Positions 9,708 to 19,716 are shown, counted from the stretch's first letter. The stretch is 64,000 nt of DNA from PMG-095 sp037200885 (GCA_037200885.1 JBBCIN010000001.1:1178001-1242000); one strand, 5' to 3'. A program made the numbers and translations. The notes: generated by a model from the letters alone, not told the origin.

Positions 9708-11930
9708 ATGCCTCGAGGTCTCCTTTCGGCCCTGTGTCTGTCGTGTCTCCTTACGCCGGTGTTTGGCTGTCGCCCCGCTCGTCAAGCCGCACCGGGCGCA
9801 GCGATGACTCGGTTGCCCGCGCCGTCTCCTCCCTCTGTATCAGTAGCAGCTGTTCCGGCAGGCCTGCGCTATCCGGACGCGCCGCGCGGCAATCAGCAAG
9901 ACCAGTATCACGGCGTGGCCGTAGCCGATCCGTACCGCTGGCTAGAAGCCATGGACTCGCCGGAGACCCGGCGCTGGATCGACGCGGAAAACGCGCTCAC
10001 CGCCCAGCAGTTTTCGAAGATCGATGCCCGCGCAGCGCTCGAGCGGCGTTTGCGCGAGCTATGGAACTACGAGCGCTGGGGCGCTCCCGCGATCGAGGGC
10101 TCGCGTCTGGTCGTCACTCACAACGACGGTCTGCAGAACCAAGCGGTGCTCTACACCCTGAGCGAGGGCGGCGAGCGGAAGCCGCTGCTCGATCCCAATG
10201 CCCTGTCGAAAGACGGCACGGTGGCGCTCGGCTCATTCGAGTTCAGCAACGACGGCAAGCGCATGGCCTACGGCCTGGCGGAAGCCGGCTCCGATTGGCA
10301 GGTTTGGCGCGTGCGCGACGTCGCGACCGCGACGGACACCACGGACGTGCTGCGTTGGGTCAAATTCAGTGGCGCCAGTTGGAGCCACGACGATCGCGGC
10401 TTTTACTATGCGGGCTTCGATCCACCGAAGCCGGGCGATGAGCTCACCGGGCAGAATTACGATCAGAAAGTGTACTACCATCGGCTCGGCCAGCCGCAGT
10501 CCGCCGACACCCTGATCTACGCCCGGCCGGATCACAAAGAGTGGGGCTTCAACGCGAACGTCAGTGAGGATGGGCGCTGGCTGATCCTGTGGGTCGGCAT
10601 CGGCACTGATCCGAAGAACTGCGTCTTCATTCAAGATCTGCATCTGCCTGCTGCCGCACGCAAAACCATCGAGCTCCTGCCCGGTTTTACCGCAAAGTTC
10701 GAATTTCTCGGCAATGACGGCGATCAGCTCTGGTTTTTGACCGACGATTCCGCGCCGCGGCGCCGAGTCGTCGCCATCGACGTGAACCATCCGGAGCGGG
10801 CTGCGTGGCGTGAGCTGATCGCCGAAGGCCCGGACACGCTCGAGTCGGTGAGCGTGGTCGCCGATCGCCTGATCGTGACGCGGCTGGACAATGCCCACAC
10901 CAAAGTCACGATCCACCGGCTCGATGGCTCGCTCGAGCGAGAACTTTCACTACCGGGGATCGGCAGCGCGGGCGGCTTCTCCGGCAAGCGCCGCGATCGC
11001 GAGACCTACTTCTGGTACAGCGGTTTTTCGGTCCCGCCCGAGATTTGGAAGTTGGAGGTTCGGTCCGGCAAGACCAGCTTGTGGCGGCGTCCGCAAGTCG
11101 CCTTCGACCCAACGAGCTACGAGACCACTCAGGTCTGGTACGCGAGCGCTGACGGCACCAAAGTCCCGATGTTCCTGTGCGCGCGCAAAGGGCTCGCGCA
11201 CGACGGGCAGGCCCCGACCTACCTGTACGGCTACGGCGGCTTCGAGATCTCGCTCACACCCAGCTTCAGCGTGCCCAACTTGGTCTGGATGGAGCTCGGC
11301 GGGATCCTGGCCGTGCCCAACCTGCGCGGCGGCGGCGAGTTCGGCGCTGAGTGGCACGAAGCCGGCATCAAGTTGCACAAGCAGAACGTATTCGACGACT
11401 TCATCGCGGCCGCCGAATACCTCACCGCCAACGGCTACACCCAGCGGTCGAAGCTGGCGATCGGCGGTCGCAGCAACGGCGGCCTGTTGGTCGGCGCGGC
11501 AATCACCCAGCGCCCCGAGCTGTTCGGCGCGGCGCTGCCCGGCGTGGGCGTGCTCGACATGCTGCGCTTCAATCAATTCACCATCGGTTGGGCCTGGGAA
11601 TCGGACTACGGCTCACCGAAAAACGCCGCTGAATTCGCGGCGCTTCGCGCCTATTCGCCGTACCACAACACCAAGCCGGGCACCGCTTACCCGCCCACTT
11701 TGATCTACACCGCCGATCACGATGACCGCGTGGTCCCCCTGCACAGCTACAAATTCGCCGCTGCCCTCCAGCATGCCCAAAGTGGCCCCGCACCGATCCT
11801 GATCCGCATCGACACCAAAGCCGGACACGGCGCGGGCAAGCCCACCAACAAACAGATCGAAGAATGGGCGGACCTGTGGGGCTTCCTCGTGCAAGAGCTG
11901 GCTATCGACCCCGCGCAGATCGCGCGCTAG
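9708..11930 (+). CDS. Prolyl oligopeptidase (S9A), secreted or lipid-anchored
   Basis: 740 residues, the usual length for S9A plus a leader. The leader ends LLTPVFGC, a possible lipobox, so the enzyme may be a lipoprotein. A seven-bladed propeller (about residues 75-440) precedes the alpha/beta hydrolase domain. The triad is visible: Ser589 in GGRSNGGLL, Asp at 672-673 in DHDDRVVP and His707 in KAGHGAGKP. The family cleaves short proline-containing peptides after Pro; in a predatory or saprophytic bacterium it may help use extracellular peptides. It is transcribed alone, in tail-to-tail arrangement with the diguanylate cyclase gene. Confidence 0.93.
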   Translation: MPRGLLSALCLSCLLTPVFGCRPARQAAPGAAMTRLPAPSPPSVSVAAVPAGLRYPDAPRGNQQDQYHGVAVADPYRWLEAMDSPETRRWIDAENALTAQQFSKIDARAALERRLRELWNYERWGAPAIEGSRLVVTHNDGLQNQAVLYTLSEGGERKPLLDPNALSKDGTVALGSFEFSNDGKRMAYGLAEAGSDWQVWRVRDVATATDTTDVLRWVKFSGASWSHDDRGFYYAGFDPPKPGDELTGQNYDQKVYYHRLGQPQSADTLIYARPDHKEWGFNANVSEDGRWLILWVGIGTDPKNCVFIQDLHLPAAARKTIELLPGFTAKFEFLGNDGDQLWFLTDDSAPRRRVVAIDVNHPERAAWRELIAEGPDTLESVSVVADRLIVTRLDNAHTKVTIHRLDGSLERELSLPGIGSAGGFSGKRRDRETYFWYSGFSVPPEIWKLEVRSGKTSLWRRPQVAFDPTSYETTQVWYASADGTKVPMFLCARKGLAHDGQAPTYLYGYGGFEISLTPSFSVPNLVWMELGGILAVPNLRGGGEFGAEWHEAGIKLHKQNVFDDFIAAAEYLTANGYTQRSKLAIGGRSNGGLLVGAAITQRPELFGAALPGVGVLDMLRFNQFTIGWAWESDYGSPKNAAEFAALRAYSPYHNTKPGTAYPPTLIYTADHDDRVVPLHSYKFAAALQHAQSGPAPILIRIDTKAGHGAGKPTNKQIEEWADLWGFLVQELAIDPAQIAR

Positions 11931-12026
11931 CCATCGTCGAGCCCGGGTGAGCAGTTCGAAGATTGGGCGATCGCGGGTTTCCCAACGCACCCCGCAGCAT
12001 CACTGACTGCCCCTGAGGCCGCGGCC

Positions 12027-14330
12027 CTAAGCGCGTATGCTACGCGAGGATCGGGATTGCGCGTGGGCGCGCTTGTCGTCGTACATTCGCGCGTCCGCGA
12101 TTTCGAGCAGGCGCTCCAACTCGATCGGCGCGTTGCTGTCGTAGACCGCTGCGCCCATACTCATCGAGAGCCGGAATGGCTCCGTGGTGCTCGAGTTGAA
12201 GTCGTTCAGGATCGATTGCAGCCGCGCGTGGACGGCCTGCAGCTGTTTGGCGTCGCAGTCCAACGCCACGACGGCGAACTCATCGCCGCCGAGGCGAGCC
12301 ACGACGTCGGACTTGCGAAACACCGTGCATAGGACCGCGGCCGCCGAGGCGATGGCTCGATCCCCGGCGTCGTGACCGAGTCCGTCGTTGATGCTCTTGA
12401 GCCCGTTCAGGTCGGCGAAGAACAGCGTCGCGGTCCGCTGAACGCGGGCCGAGGTGCGCAGTTGCTGCCGGGCGTGCTCCATGAAACCGCGTCGATTGTA
12501 CAGGCCGGTCAGCTCGTCGCGGAGCGACAGGGTGCGCAATTGTTCGGCGTGCAGCGCCAGTTCTTGCTCGCGCTTCTTACGCTCCGTGAGGTCGCGCAGC
12601 GAGGCGATGCGCACGACCTCACCGTGCAGCTTTGCGGCGCTGGCGCGCACTTCGACCGGCAGGGTCGTGCCATCGCGGCGGAGCAGGCGCGCTTCGTAGA
12701 CGAGATCCTGGTCGCTCGAGCGAGCCACGCGCTCTCGGTCCTCGGCAGCGAACAGCAACACGACATCCTTGTCGATCAATTCGGCCAAGTCGCGTCCAAC
12801 CCAGTTCAAGAAGTTGGCGTTCGCGTCGATCAGGCGTCCATTCTTCGAGATCGCCAGCCCTTCGAACGTCGCCTCCGATAGGACCCGGAAGCGCTGCTCA
12901 TTTTCTGCCAATTCCTTCTCGGCCCGGCGCTGTTCGGTCACGTCACGGTACACCGCGACGCAGCCCATCGAGACCTCACCATCTCGGATCGGATGAGCAG
13001 CCACGCTCAGGGAACGCGCCTGCCCATGCACATCGTGGATCAAGATCTCGACGCCTTCGCAGGCTTCGCCCCGCAGCGCGCGCGTGAGCGGACCTTTTTC
13101 CGGTGGGAATGTCGTTACTCCGTCCGGCATGAAGGTCGCGTGACGCGTCGACCAGTCCGCGGGAACCTGCTCGCCTTCCGGCTGCCGGATGTACTCGCGT
13201 GCCTTCGGATTGACCACCAGGAGTCGGCGCTCTTCGTCCATGACCACTACGCCATCGCCCATGCTCGATAAGATCGACTCGAAACGCGCGGTCTGCTTGC
13301 GGAGCGCGTCCTCCGCGAGCTTTTGCGCGTTGATGTCGCGTGAGGTCAGGTGCAAATAGCCGACCTGTCCGGGCTGCTCGATCGCCGGTTGAATGCGGGT
13401 TTCGACCCACAAATAATTGCCGTCTTTGCGCAGTAACCGATGCACGAACGGCGCGGCTGGCTTCCCCGTGCGGCGCGCCTCCAGGGTCAAGGCGCGCGCC
13501 CGCTCCACGTCGTCCGGATGCAAGATCGTGTATGGTTGCATCGCGCGGACTTCTTCCGGGGTGTGCCCAAGGAGCGCTACGCTGGAGGGGCTCACGTACA
13601 CGAAATGCGCCTCAGCATCGATGATTCGTATCAAATCGACCGCATTGTCAGCCAGATTACGCAGCTGTTGTTCGCTGCTCAAGAGCTTACTGTGGGCCAA
13701 ACGCACCTCGGCGACGTCCCGTCGAATCGTCCACAGTCCGGCGACCGCAATCGCAACGGCGAGCACGAGCCCTGAGCCCACGGCACTGATCGCGCGCTGC
13801 TGTTGTGACACTAGGTCGCGTTCGCGTTGCTCGAGACGCGCCGTCTCCCGCTCGAGCATTCGTCCGGTCTCGGCGCGCAATGCCACCATCAGTCGGTTAC
13901 CCTTGCCCTCACGCACGCTCGCCAGCGCTTCCTCGGTGCGCCCTTGACGCCGCAGTTCGATCAGGCGCGCGAGCTCGTTGAGCTTCTGTCGCGCCAGCGC
14001 ACGCACCCGCTCGGTGCTTTGTCTCTGCGCTGAGTCCTCCGCAGTCTGCGCGCCCAGGTGTTGCAGCTGCGCCTCTATTTCGCGTTCGGCCTTCTGGTGC
14101 GGAGCTAGGACTGCATCGTCGCCGGTCAATAGGTATCCGCGCTGTCCGGTCTCGGCGTCCTTTAGCAAAGACATCGTGTCCGCGATCGCTTGCCTCACGG
14201 CCAGCGTGCGGTGAAGCGCCCCCTCGGATTCGGCATAGCTCCGCGCGCTCGCATAGGTCACGAGCCCGACGCCCACGACCGCGAGCAGGGCCATCAGCCA
14301 GGCGATCCGTCGATGCTGGAGAGAAATCAC
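12027..14330 (-). CDS. CHASE3/PAS sensor diguanylate cyclase
   Basis: 767 residues from GTG 14330. Order: membrane helix (about 10-28), CHASE3 sensory domain with the ETGQRGYLLTG hallmark (about 35-180), second helix (about 183-205), three PAS domains (about 220-335, 345-470 and 480-595; the first has YVSPSSVALLG and the second VVVMDEERRLLVVNP), then a GGDEF domain (about 605-755). The signature GGDEF is intact at 681-685, and an RxxD product-inhibition site (RKSD) lies just before it. There is no EAL domain. It should make cyclic di-GMP in response to a periplasmic or envelope signal, with feedback control. The gene stands alone and is divergent from the chromate transporter gene. Confidence 0.92.
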   Translation of the reverse strand: MISLQHRRIAWLMALLAVVGVGLVTYASARSYAESEGALHRTLAVRQAIADTMSLLKDAETGQRGYLLTGDDAVLAPHQKAEREIEAQLQHLGAQTAEDSAQRQSTERVRALARQKLNELARLIELRRQGRTEEALASVREGKGNRLMVALRAETGRMLERETARLEQRERDLVSQQQRAISAVGSGLVLAVAIAVAGLWTIRRDVAEVRLAHSKLLSSEQQLRNLADNAVDLIRIIDAEAHFVYVSPSSVALLGHTPEEVRAMQPYTILHPDDVERARALTLEARRTGKPAAPFVHRLLRKDGNYLWVETRIQPAIEQPGQVGYLHLTSRDINAQKLAEDALRKQTARFESILSSMGDGVVVMDEERRLLVVNPKAREYIRQPEGEQVPADWSTRHATFMPDGVTTFPPEKGPLTRALRGEACEGVEILIHDVHGQARSLSVAAHPIRDGEVSMGCVAVYRDVTEQRRAEKELAENEQRFRVLSEATFEGLAISKNGRLIDANANFLNWVGRDLAELIDKDVVLLFAAEDRERVARSSDQDLVYEARLLRRDGTTLPVEVRASAAKLHGEVVRIASLRDLTERKKREQELALHAEQLRTLSLRDELTGLYNRRGFMEHARQQLRTSARVQRTATLFFADLNGLKSINDGLGHDAGDRAIASAAAVLCTVFRKSDVVARLGGDEFAVVALDCDAKQLQAVHARLQSILNDFNSSTTEPFRLSMSMGAAVYDSNAPIELERLLEIADARMYDDKRAHAQSRSSRSIRA

Positions 14331-14458
14331 GAGTAGTTTCGCGTCCTAGCGCACCGTAAGGGTGAGTTGCGATGAGGCTGGGGTAGGGGTGCTGTAGGCG
14401 GTATTACGGCCAATCGCGCCGGGACCTTAGCCGCGTCTAGGCTAACGTCTGCCCGCGA

Positions 14459-15649
14459 ATGAATCCGGAGGATGCTCCTCGCGCGCGACCCGTTCGGTCA
14501 GCGCCGGCCGTCTCGGGGGCGACCCTGCGCGAGCTGGCAGTGCTGTTCTTACGCCTCGGGGTGACTGCCTTTGGCGGCCCAGCCGCCCACATCGCCATGA
14601 TGGAGGACGAAGTCGTGCGCCGGCGACGCTGGCTGACGCACGCCGAATTCCTGGATCTGCTCGGCATGACTCATTTGATTCCGGGCCCGAACTCGACCGA
14701 GATGGCCATTCACATTGGCCAGCAACGCGCGGGCTGGCGAGGCCTGCTCGTGGCCGGAACGACCTTCATCTTGCCGGCCGCCGCGATCACCGGGACGTTG
14801 GCTTCGGCGTACGTGCGCTTCGGTACTCAACCACGAGCGCGCGCGCTGCTCTATGGGATCAAGCCCGTGATCATCGCGATCGTGGCGCAAGCGCTGCTCG
14901 CCCTGGCGCCCAAGGCGGCCAAGAGCCGGTCGCTCGTGGCAATCGGGAGCCTTTGCCTGCTCGCGGCCGCTTTCGGCGCAAACGAGCTGCTCTGCCTTGC
15001 CCTGGCTGGCCTGATCGAGCTCCTCGTCCGCAAGCGATTGGCGCCCCCGCCGCTGATGCTCGGAGGCGTCGCTTCTTCGGCGGTCTTGGGCTCGGTCGCC
15101 GGGGCCAAAGTCGTGGTCGCTCCTTTCAGTTTGAGCGCGCTTTTCCTGGTTTTCGCCAAGATTGGCTCGGTGTTGTTCGGCAGCGGCTACGTCCTTTTGG
15201 CCTTTCTGCGCAGCGACTTCGTCGAGCATCGGCATTGGCTGACCGAAGCGCAGTTGTTGGACGCCATCGCGGTCGGCCAAGTGACTCCCGGTCCCGTGTT
15301 CACCACGGCAACATTCATTGGCTATCTACTTGGGGGCGCGCCGGGGGCTCTCTGGGCGACGCTCGGCATCTTTTTACCCGCGTTCTTCTTCGTCGCCATC
15401 AGCGGCTTGCTCTTGCCAAAGATCCGGCGCTCGCCATCGCTCGGTGCGTTCTTGGATGGAGTGAACGTGGCGTCACTGGCGCTGATGGCCGTGGTCACCG
15501 CGCAGCTGACGCGGTCCGCGATCGTCGATTGGGCAACGGGATTGCTGGCTCTGGCGAGCGCCGTGCTTTTGCTTCGGTTCAGGGTGAACTCGACGTGGCT
15601 GATCGCCGCGGGCGCGCTGGTCGGCGTGGTCGGGCAGGGCTTGCGCTGA
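14459..15649 (+). CDS. chrA: Chromate transporter, long-chain CHR family
   Basis: 396 residues with about ten hydrophobic segments in two homologous halves, the two-domain arrangement of long-chain ChrA. The first half carries FGGPAAHIAMME and GMTHLIPGPNSTEMAIHIG; the second has AKIGSVLFGSGYVLLAFL and VGQVTPGPVFTTATFIGYL, the paired GGP and PGP-type motifs of the family. The family exports chromate (or carries sulfate-like oxyanions). No ChrB or other chromate-resistance gene is adjacent, so the true substrate is not certain. It is divergent from the diguanylate cyclase and converges with the outer-membrane protein gene. Confidence 0.9.
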   Translation: MNPEDAPRARPVRSAPAVSGATLRELAVLFLRLGVTAFGGPAAHIAMMEDEVVRRRRWLTHAEFLDLLGMTHLIPGPNSTEMAIHIGQQRAGWRGLLVAGTTFILPAAAITGTLASAYVRFGTQPRARALLYGIKPVIIAIVAQALLALAPKAAKSRSLVAIGSLCLLAAAFGANELLCLALAGLIELLVRKRLAPPPLMLGGVASSAVLGSVAGAKVVVAPFSLSALFLVFAKIGSVLFGSGYVLLAFLRSDFVEHRHWLTEAQLLDAIAVGQVTPGPVFTTATFIGYLLGGAPGALWATLGIFLPAFFFVAISGLLLPKIRRSPSLGAFLDGVNVASLALMAVVTAQLTRSAIVDWATGLLALASAVLLLRFRVNSTWLIAAGALVGVVGQGLR

Positions 15650-15663
15650 GACCGTCGCGCAGC

Positions 15664-16320
15664 TCACGGGAAGAACACGAAACGCGCGCCGAGCGTGAGC
15701 CACTCGTGCACGGCGGTTTCGGGGATATCGCGCGAGTCCGAGCCCGCAGTTCCGCCGCTGACCGTGCTGTACTTGCCCAGCGAAAAATCTACGAATGGGC
15801 CCACGCCAAACACGCGATTGATGCGAAAATCCGCGCCGCCCATCAAGCGCGCGAACTGAAAGCCCGAAGCGGTCGCGGTATCCCCACCGTTGTTGCCGGG
15901 GGTCAAGCCGATCGACTCCACGCCAATCCCGTAACCGAGCCAGGGGTTCACGGAACCGCCTGGCAAGAAATGATATTGCGCTTCGAGGCCGAGCAGAAAT
16001 CCGAGGCTCGTACAGCCGCCACCATTCAAGTTACATGCTGCTTTCGCCGTGCCCGCTTCACCGCCGAATGCAACGCCGAGGTAGCCACCGACGAACAACT
16101 CGGGAAGCACTTTGGCTCCGATGTCCGTGATCACCGGGACTTGTCCCGTGGTCAGGTCGGCGAGCTTCAAGTCTTTCGAGAAGTTGCCCATCGGCAGCGC
16201 GAAGCCCGTGCGCACGTCAATCTGAAAGCCCTCGCGCGCAGGCGCTGCCGACTGCGCGTGCGCCATCCCCGCAAACCCGAGCACGGCGAAGCTCCCTATC
16301 GTCGATAGAGCCCATCTCAT
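15664..16320 (-). CDS. Outer-membrane beta-barrel protein candidate
   Basis: 218 residues from ATG 16320. This start is preferred over the in-frame ATG at 16329 because GAGGA lies 8 bases before it. Signal peptide MRWALSTIGSFAVLGFAGMAHAQ with cleavage after AHA-Q. The mature part alternates hydrophobic and polar residues (QIDVRTGFALPMG, ELFVGGYLGVAFGGEAG, FARLMGGADFRI), is rich in Gly and ends in aromatic residues (LTLGARFVFFP), as expected of a small outer-membrane beta-barrel. A Cys pair (AACNLNGGGC) suggests one extracellular disulfide. Specific function is unknown. Confidence 0.65.
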   Translation of the reverse strand: MRWALSTIGSFAVLGFAGMAHAQSAAPAREGFQIDVRTGFALPMGNFSKDLKLADLTTGQVPVITDIGAKVLPELFVGGYLGVAFGGEAGTAKAACNLNGGGCTSLGFLLGLEAQYHFLPGGSVNPWLGYGIGVESIGLTPGNNGGDTATASGFQFARLMGGADFRINRVFGVGPFVDFSLGKYSTVSGGTAGSDSRDIPETAVHEWLTLGARFVFFP

Positions 16321-16420
16321 GCCCCGCATCCTCGCTGATTTGCCCGAGCGGAGCAAGTTTGGACGCCGCTGAGCCTCGAGCCGTGTCAGACGCGAAAAAC
16401 AGCGATTGTTAGCGTGCGCT

Positions 16421-16567
16421 TCACGGCGCCCCGGCACAATTCAACATCCATTGGACGCCGAATTGGTCGGTTTGTTTGCCGTAGTAGTCGCCCCAAGGTT
16501 GCACGCCCAAGGGCGTGGTGATGCGGCCACCTGTCGCGAGCCGATTGAAGAGCCGTTCAGTCAGCGC
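16421..16567 (-). pseudogene. C-terminal remnant of a PhnB-like VOC (glyoxalase-fold) protein
   Basis: Directly after the stop of the hybrid kinase gene, and in the same frame, 48 codons read LTERLFNRLATGGRITTP, then a GVQPWGDYYG segment and QFGVQWMLNCAG before a TGA. This is the typical end of PhnB/demethylubiquinone-methyltransferase-like VOC proteins; the frame-broken gene at 27098 has the equivalent G-AVTMPLANAPWG...FGIHWMVS. The first two thirds of the gene are missing and no start codon is present. It is probably a truncated relic. Confidence 0.75.
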
Positions 16568-18391
16568 TCAGCCGAATGGTGATGGAATCGAACTTCTCTT
16601 CGGCGTGTCCAGCACCTCTCGCACTCTGCGCAGGAGCGCATCGGGAACGAGGGGCTTCTGCAGGTACGCGATTCCCGAGTCCAAGATCCCGTGATGTACG
16701 ATCGTATTTTCGGTGTAGCCCGACATGAACAGCACCTTGAGATCCGGCACGGCTTGCACGAGCCGCTCCGCCAGCTGGCGACCGCTCATGAGCGGCATGA
16801 TCACGTCGGTCAGCAGCAAGTGAATGGTGCGCGGGTGCCGCTCACAGATCAGCAGCGCTTCGCCCGCGTTGCGCGCCTCGATCACGTGATAGCCATACCG
16901 ACGTAGGATCTGCAGCGCGACCTGGCGGACTTCGTCTTGGTCCTCGACGAGCAGCACGGTCTCCGTGCCATGCATCGTCAGTGGCGAGGCCAGCTCGGGA
17001 ATCCTCACGTCCTCCTCGTTGGAGATCGGGAAATAGACTTTGAACGTCGTCCCGCTGCCGAGCTCGCTGTACACCCAAATGTTGCCGCCGCTCTGTCGCA
17101 CGATGCCGAATACGGTCGAGAGCCCGAGCCCGGTTCCTTTGCCCTGCTCCTTGGTCGTAAAGAACGGCTCGAAGATGCGCGCTTGCGTTTCTTCGTCCAT
17201 CCCGACCCCCGTATCGCTGATCGCGAGCATCACGTACGGGCCCGGGGTAACGCCGAAGTGCTCCGTGGTGTACGACCCATCCAACATCACATTGGCGGTC
17301 TCGATCGTCAGCTTGCCACCGTTGGGCATCGCGTCGCGCGCATTGATCGTCAGGTTCATGATCACCTGATCGACCTGACTCGGATCCACCTTCACCCGCG
17401 CCAGCGCGCGTCCTTTGCGCGTCACCAGCTCGATGTCCGCAGCGAGTAGCCGGCGCAGCATTCGTTCGGATTCGTCCAGCACCTCGTTCAAATCCAGCAC
17501 GCGTGGCAAGAGTACCTGCTGGCGGCTGAAGGCCAAGAGCTGCCGGGTCAGGTCCGCAGCTTTCTCCCCCGCCTTGCGAATCGAATCGATGTCCGCACGC
17601 AGCGGATCAATCGGCTTGAGGTCGCTCAGCAAGAGCGAGCTATAACTCAAGATCACCGAGAGCAGATTGTTGAAGTCGTGAGCCACACTGCCCGCGAGGC
17701 GACCGACGGCCTCCATCTTTTGCGCATGCCGAAATTGCGCCTCGCTCGACCGCAGCGCGTCGGCGGTCTTCTTATGCTGCTCGATCTCTCGCGCCAGCTC
17801 CTGATTGGCCAGGCGGAGCTCGGCGGTTCGCGCCTCCACCCTCGATTCCAGCTGAAATTGCAGGTCGCGAAGGCGTGTGTTGGCTCCTTGCAGCTCCTGC
17901 GCGCGTTGGAAGATCTCCGCCTCCATCGCCACCGCGCGCGTGCGAAGCTCCTCGGTCTGTCGATTCCTCTCATCTTCGTGCTCACGCAGCTGCACGAATT
18001 CCGTCACGTCCTCCACGCGATGAGTGATGTACAAAAGCTCGCCATCCGCGCGCAGTACGGGCGAGTTGACCGGACTCCAATGGCGAACCTCGAAGCCGCC
18101 GCCCTCCGACTCGGGGCGTCGAATGTCGTATTTCTGCACCGCCATCGCGTCGGGTCGGCGGTGCTCGATCACGCGCTGCAAGGACGCTCGCAGATTGGCG
18201 ACCCCCGTGGCCTGCTCGTCATCCGGGTTGTCCGGGAACACGTCGAAGATCCCGCGCCCGAGCACCTGCGCTCGCTGGGTCATGGTCGCGGCGAGATAGG
18301 CGTCGCTGGCAGCGACGATCTCGAGTTTCGGCGATAGTACCAAGTAGAGTCCGGGAACCGACTCAAAGATCACTCGAAAATCAGGGTCCAA
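16568..18391 (-). CDS. Hybrid sensor histidine kinase (PAS, HisKA, HATPase, receiver), no membrane helix
   Basis: 607 residues. Order: PAS-like input (about 5-135), coiled coil (about 135-220), HisKA with phospho-acceptor His238 in VAHDFNNLL, HATPase_c with N box NARDAMPNGG, G1 DTGVGMD, F box FEPFFTT and G2 GKGTGLGLS, then a C-terminal receiver with phospho-acceptor Asp529 in LLTDVIMP and conserved Lys in LQKPL. No membrane helix is seen, so it is probably cytoplasmic. The absence of a separate output domain means it passes phosphate to a partner not in this neighbourhood or is regulated by its own receiver. Transcribed alone. Confidence 0.92.
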   Translation of the reverse strand: MDPDFRVIFESVPGLYLVLSPKLEIVAASDAYLAATMTQRAQVLGRGIFDVFPDNPDDEQATGVANLRASLQRVIEHRRPDAMAVQKYDIRRPESEGGGFEVRHWSPVNSPVLRADGELLYITHRVEDVTEFVQLREHEDERNRQTEELRTRAVAMEAEIFQRAQELQGANTRLRDLQFQLESRVEARTAELRLANQELAREIEQHKKTADALRSSEAQFRHAQKMEAVGRLAGSVAHDFNNLLSVILSYSSLLLSDLKPIDPLRADIDSIRKAGEKAADLTRQLLAFSRQQVLLPRVLDLNEVLDESERMLRRLLAADIELVTRKGRALARVKVDPSQVDQVIMNLTINARDAMPNGGKLTIETANVMLDGSYTTEHFGVTPGPYVMLAISDTGVGMDEETQARIFEPFFTTKEQGKGTGLGLSTVFGIVRQSGGNIWVYSELGSGTTFKVYFPISNEEDVRIPELASPLTMHGTETVLLVEDQDEVRQVALQILRRYGYHVIEARNAGEALLICERHPRTIHLLLTDVIMPLMSGRQLAERLVQAVPDLKVLFMSGYTENTIVHHGILDSGIAYLQKPLVPDALLRRVREVLDTPKRSSIPSPFG

Positions 18392-18615
18392 AAATCCGCT
18401 CGCGTGCTGGGAAAGACGATTCGAACGTCGTCAAGCTAGCCCAAGGATAGGGCACTGCGAAGGGCAGAGCGCGTTCAGACAATCTCGGGTCACCCGTCGG
18501 GTATATTCGACCGAGGACAGTCGTTTTTCGCACTGAAACCGACGCTGGCGGACTTCGCCGGTTCTCCGCAGCTCAGTGATTCGCCGGTAACTGGCGTCGC
18601 GGCATGCGCGACGGC

Positions 18616-19716
18616 TCAGCGAAAAGTCAGGGTCATCTTCTCATCCGAGAGCTGACGAACCTGCTGTTGGCCTTTTTCGAGGCCACGCACGTCGACAGAG
18701 ACCGCCTCGGCATCCTGACTGAGCAATAGATAATTGAAAGGGCGCGGCCAAGCGAGCTTCGACAAGTCCGCGCCCGCCCCTGGGCGGCGCCAATGGGGAC
18801 GAGGTCCTCCGCCGCCCGCCGAAACGATGAACGCCTTGGCGGGCCGCAGATCGGTTGGATCACGCCGAAATAGGTAGCGTTCGAAACCGTGTGCGTGAGC
18901 GGAGATCAACGCGAGCCCACGGCTGCTGTCGAACAACTCCTTCGCGAACTCACGTGCGTCCGCTTGATCGTCCGCGACCAACGGACTCTGCGTGTAGGGC
19001 GACTGGTGCACGAACAGCAGCGCCCCGTACTGCTCGTGCGCCGGTGCCTGGTCGACCTGGTGAAGCTCGTTCCGCAACCACGCGAGCTGCGCTTGCCACT
19101 CCGCTTCGCAAGCGCGCGCACCGACACTTGGCGAAGCGCAGAGTTTGCGGCGATTCCCGTCGAGTACGAGCATCTTCACGTGATGCCAATCGAAGGAGTA
19201 GTGCGTATGCTCGAGCAAGCCTTCGAACCGCCGACTCAACTGCCGAGTCACTTGAGCCTGGCTGCCCATGTAATCGTGATTGCCCATCACGGGGAAAAAC
19301 CAGCGGTCAGGCGGCGGCGGTGCTTGCACGTCGCCGGCTCCGGCTCCGCCAATCGGCTCTCGTCGCAGCGGAGCCATCAGCTGATCGAAGTAGTTCCAGT
19401 TGTCATCGCCGGCGGAAAAAACCATGTCACCCAGCAAGATGACGGCGTGAAACTGCTGCGTCGCTAGATCTTCCAGCAAGTACTTCTGCTCGACGAGGTT
19501 GCTCTCGGCGAAGACCAACTTGCCCCAGAACGAGGTCCGCTGCACGTCTCCGATCACTGCGATCTGGTCCTCTCGGTCTAGCTTTTCAGTTCGCGGGTAA
19601 GACCGAATCACCGCGGCCGGCGGCGAGCTTGTGTCCGCGTTTTGGGCCGTGCACGGGAACGAGCCGGTCGCCACCGCGAGCCCCGTCAACACCGCTCGTT
19701 GGGCCGACATCCGCAT
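18616..19716 (-). CDS. Secreted calcineurin-like metallophosphoesterase
   Basis: 366 residues from ATG 19716; this start gives a signal peptide ending TGSFPCTAQ, whereas upstream starts add a Ser/Arg-rich tail without leader features. Metal-binding motifs appear in order: VIGDVQ (about 52), LLGDMVFSAGDDNW (about 95), GNHDYMG, HQSPY and SAHAHGFER. These are the five blocks of calcineurin-like phosphoesterases. The mix of GDMVFSAGDDN and HAHGFER is closest to the purple-acid-phosphatase-like branch. Periplasmic phosphate release from organic phosphate is likely; the substrate is unknown. Confidence 0.85.
   Translation of the reverse strand: MRMSAQRAVLTGLAVATGSFPCTAQNADTSSPPAAVIRSYPRTEKLDREDQIAVIGDVQRTSFWGKLVFAESNLVEQKYLLEDLATQQFHAVILLGDMVFSAGDDNWNYFDQLMAPLRREPIGGAGAGDVQAPPPPDRWFFPVMGNHDYMGSQAQVTRQLSRRFEGLLEHTHYSFDWHHVKMLVLDGNRRKLCASPSVGARACEAEWQAQLAWLRNELHQVDQAPAHEQYGALLFVHQSPYTQSPLVADDQADAREFAKELFDSSRGLALISAHAHGFERYLFRRDPTDLRPAKAFIVSAGGGGPRPHWRRPGAGADLSKLAWPRPFNYLLLSQDAEAVSVDVRGLEKGQQQVRQLSDEKMTLTFR

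Noticed and set aside
11966..12000. A possible fourth copy of the dispersed repeat (GGGCGATCGCG followed by CAACGCACCCCG).
   Set aside because: Only short segments match and no ACGGAGT hairpin accompanies them; it could be chance in GC-rich DNA.
16421..18391. A read-through fusion of the hybrid kinase with a VOC domain.
   Set aside because: The VOC part lacks its first two thirds, so a folded extra domain is unlikely; it is treated as a relic.
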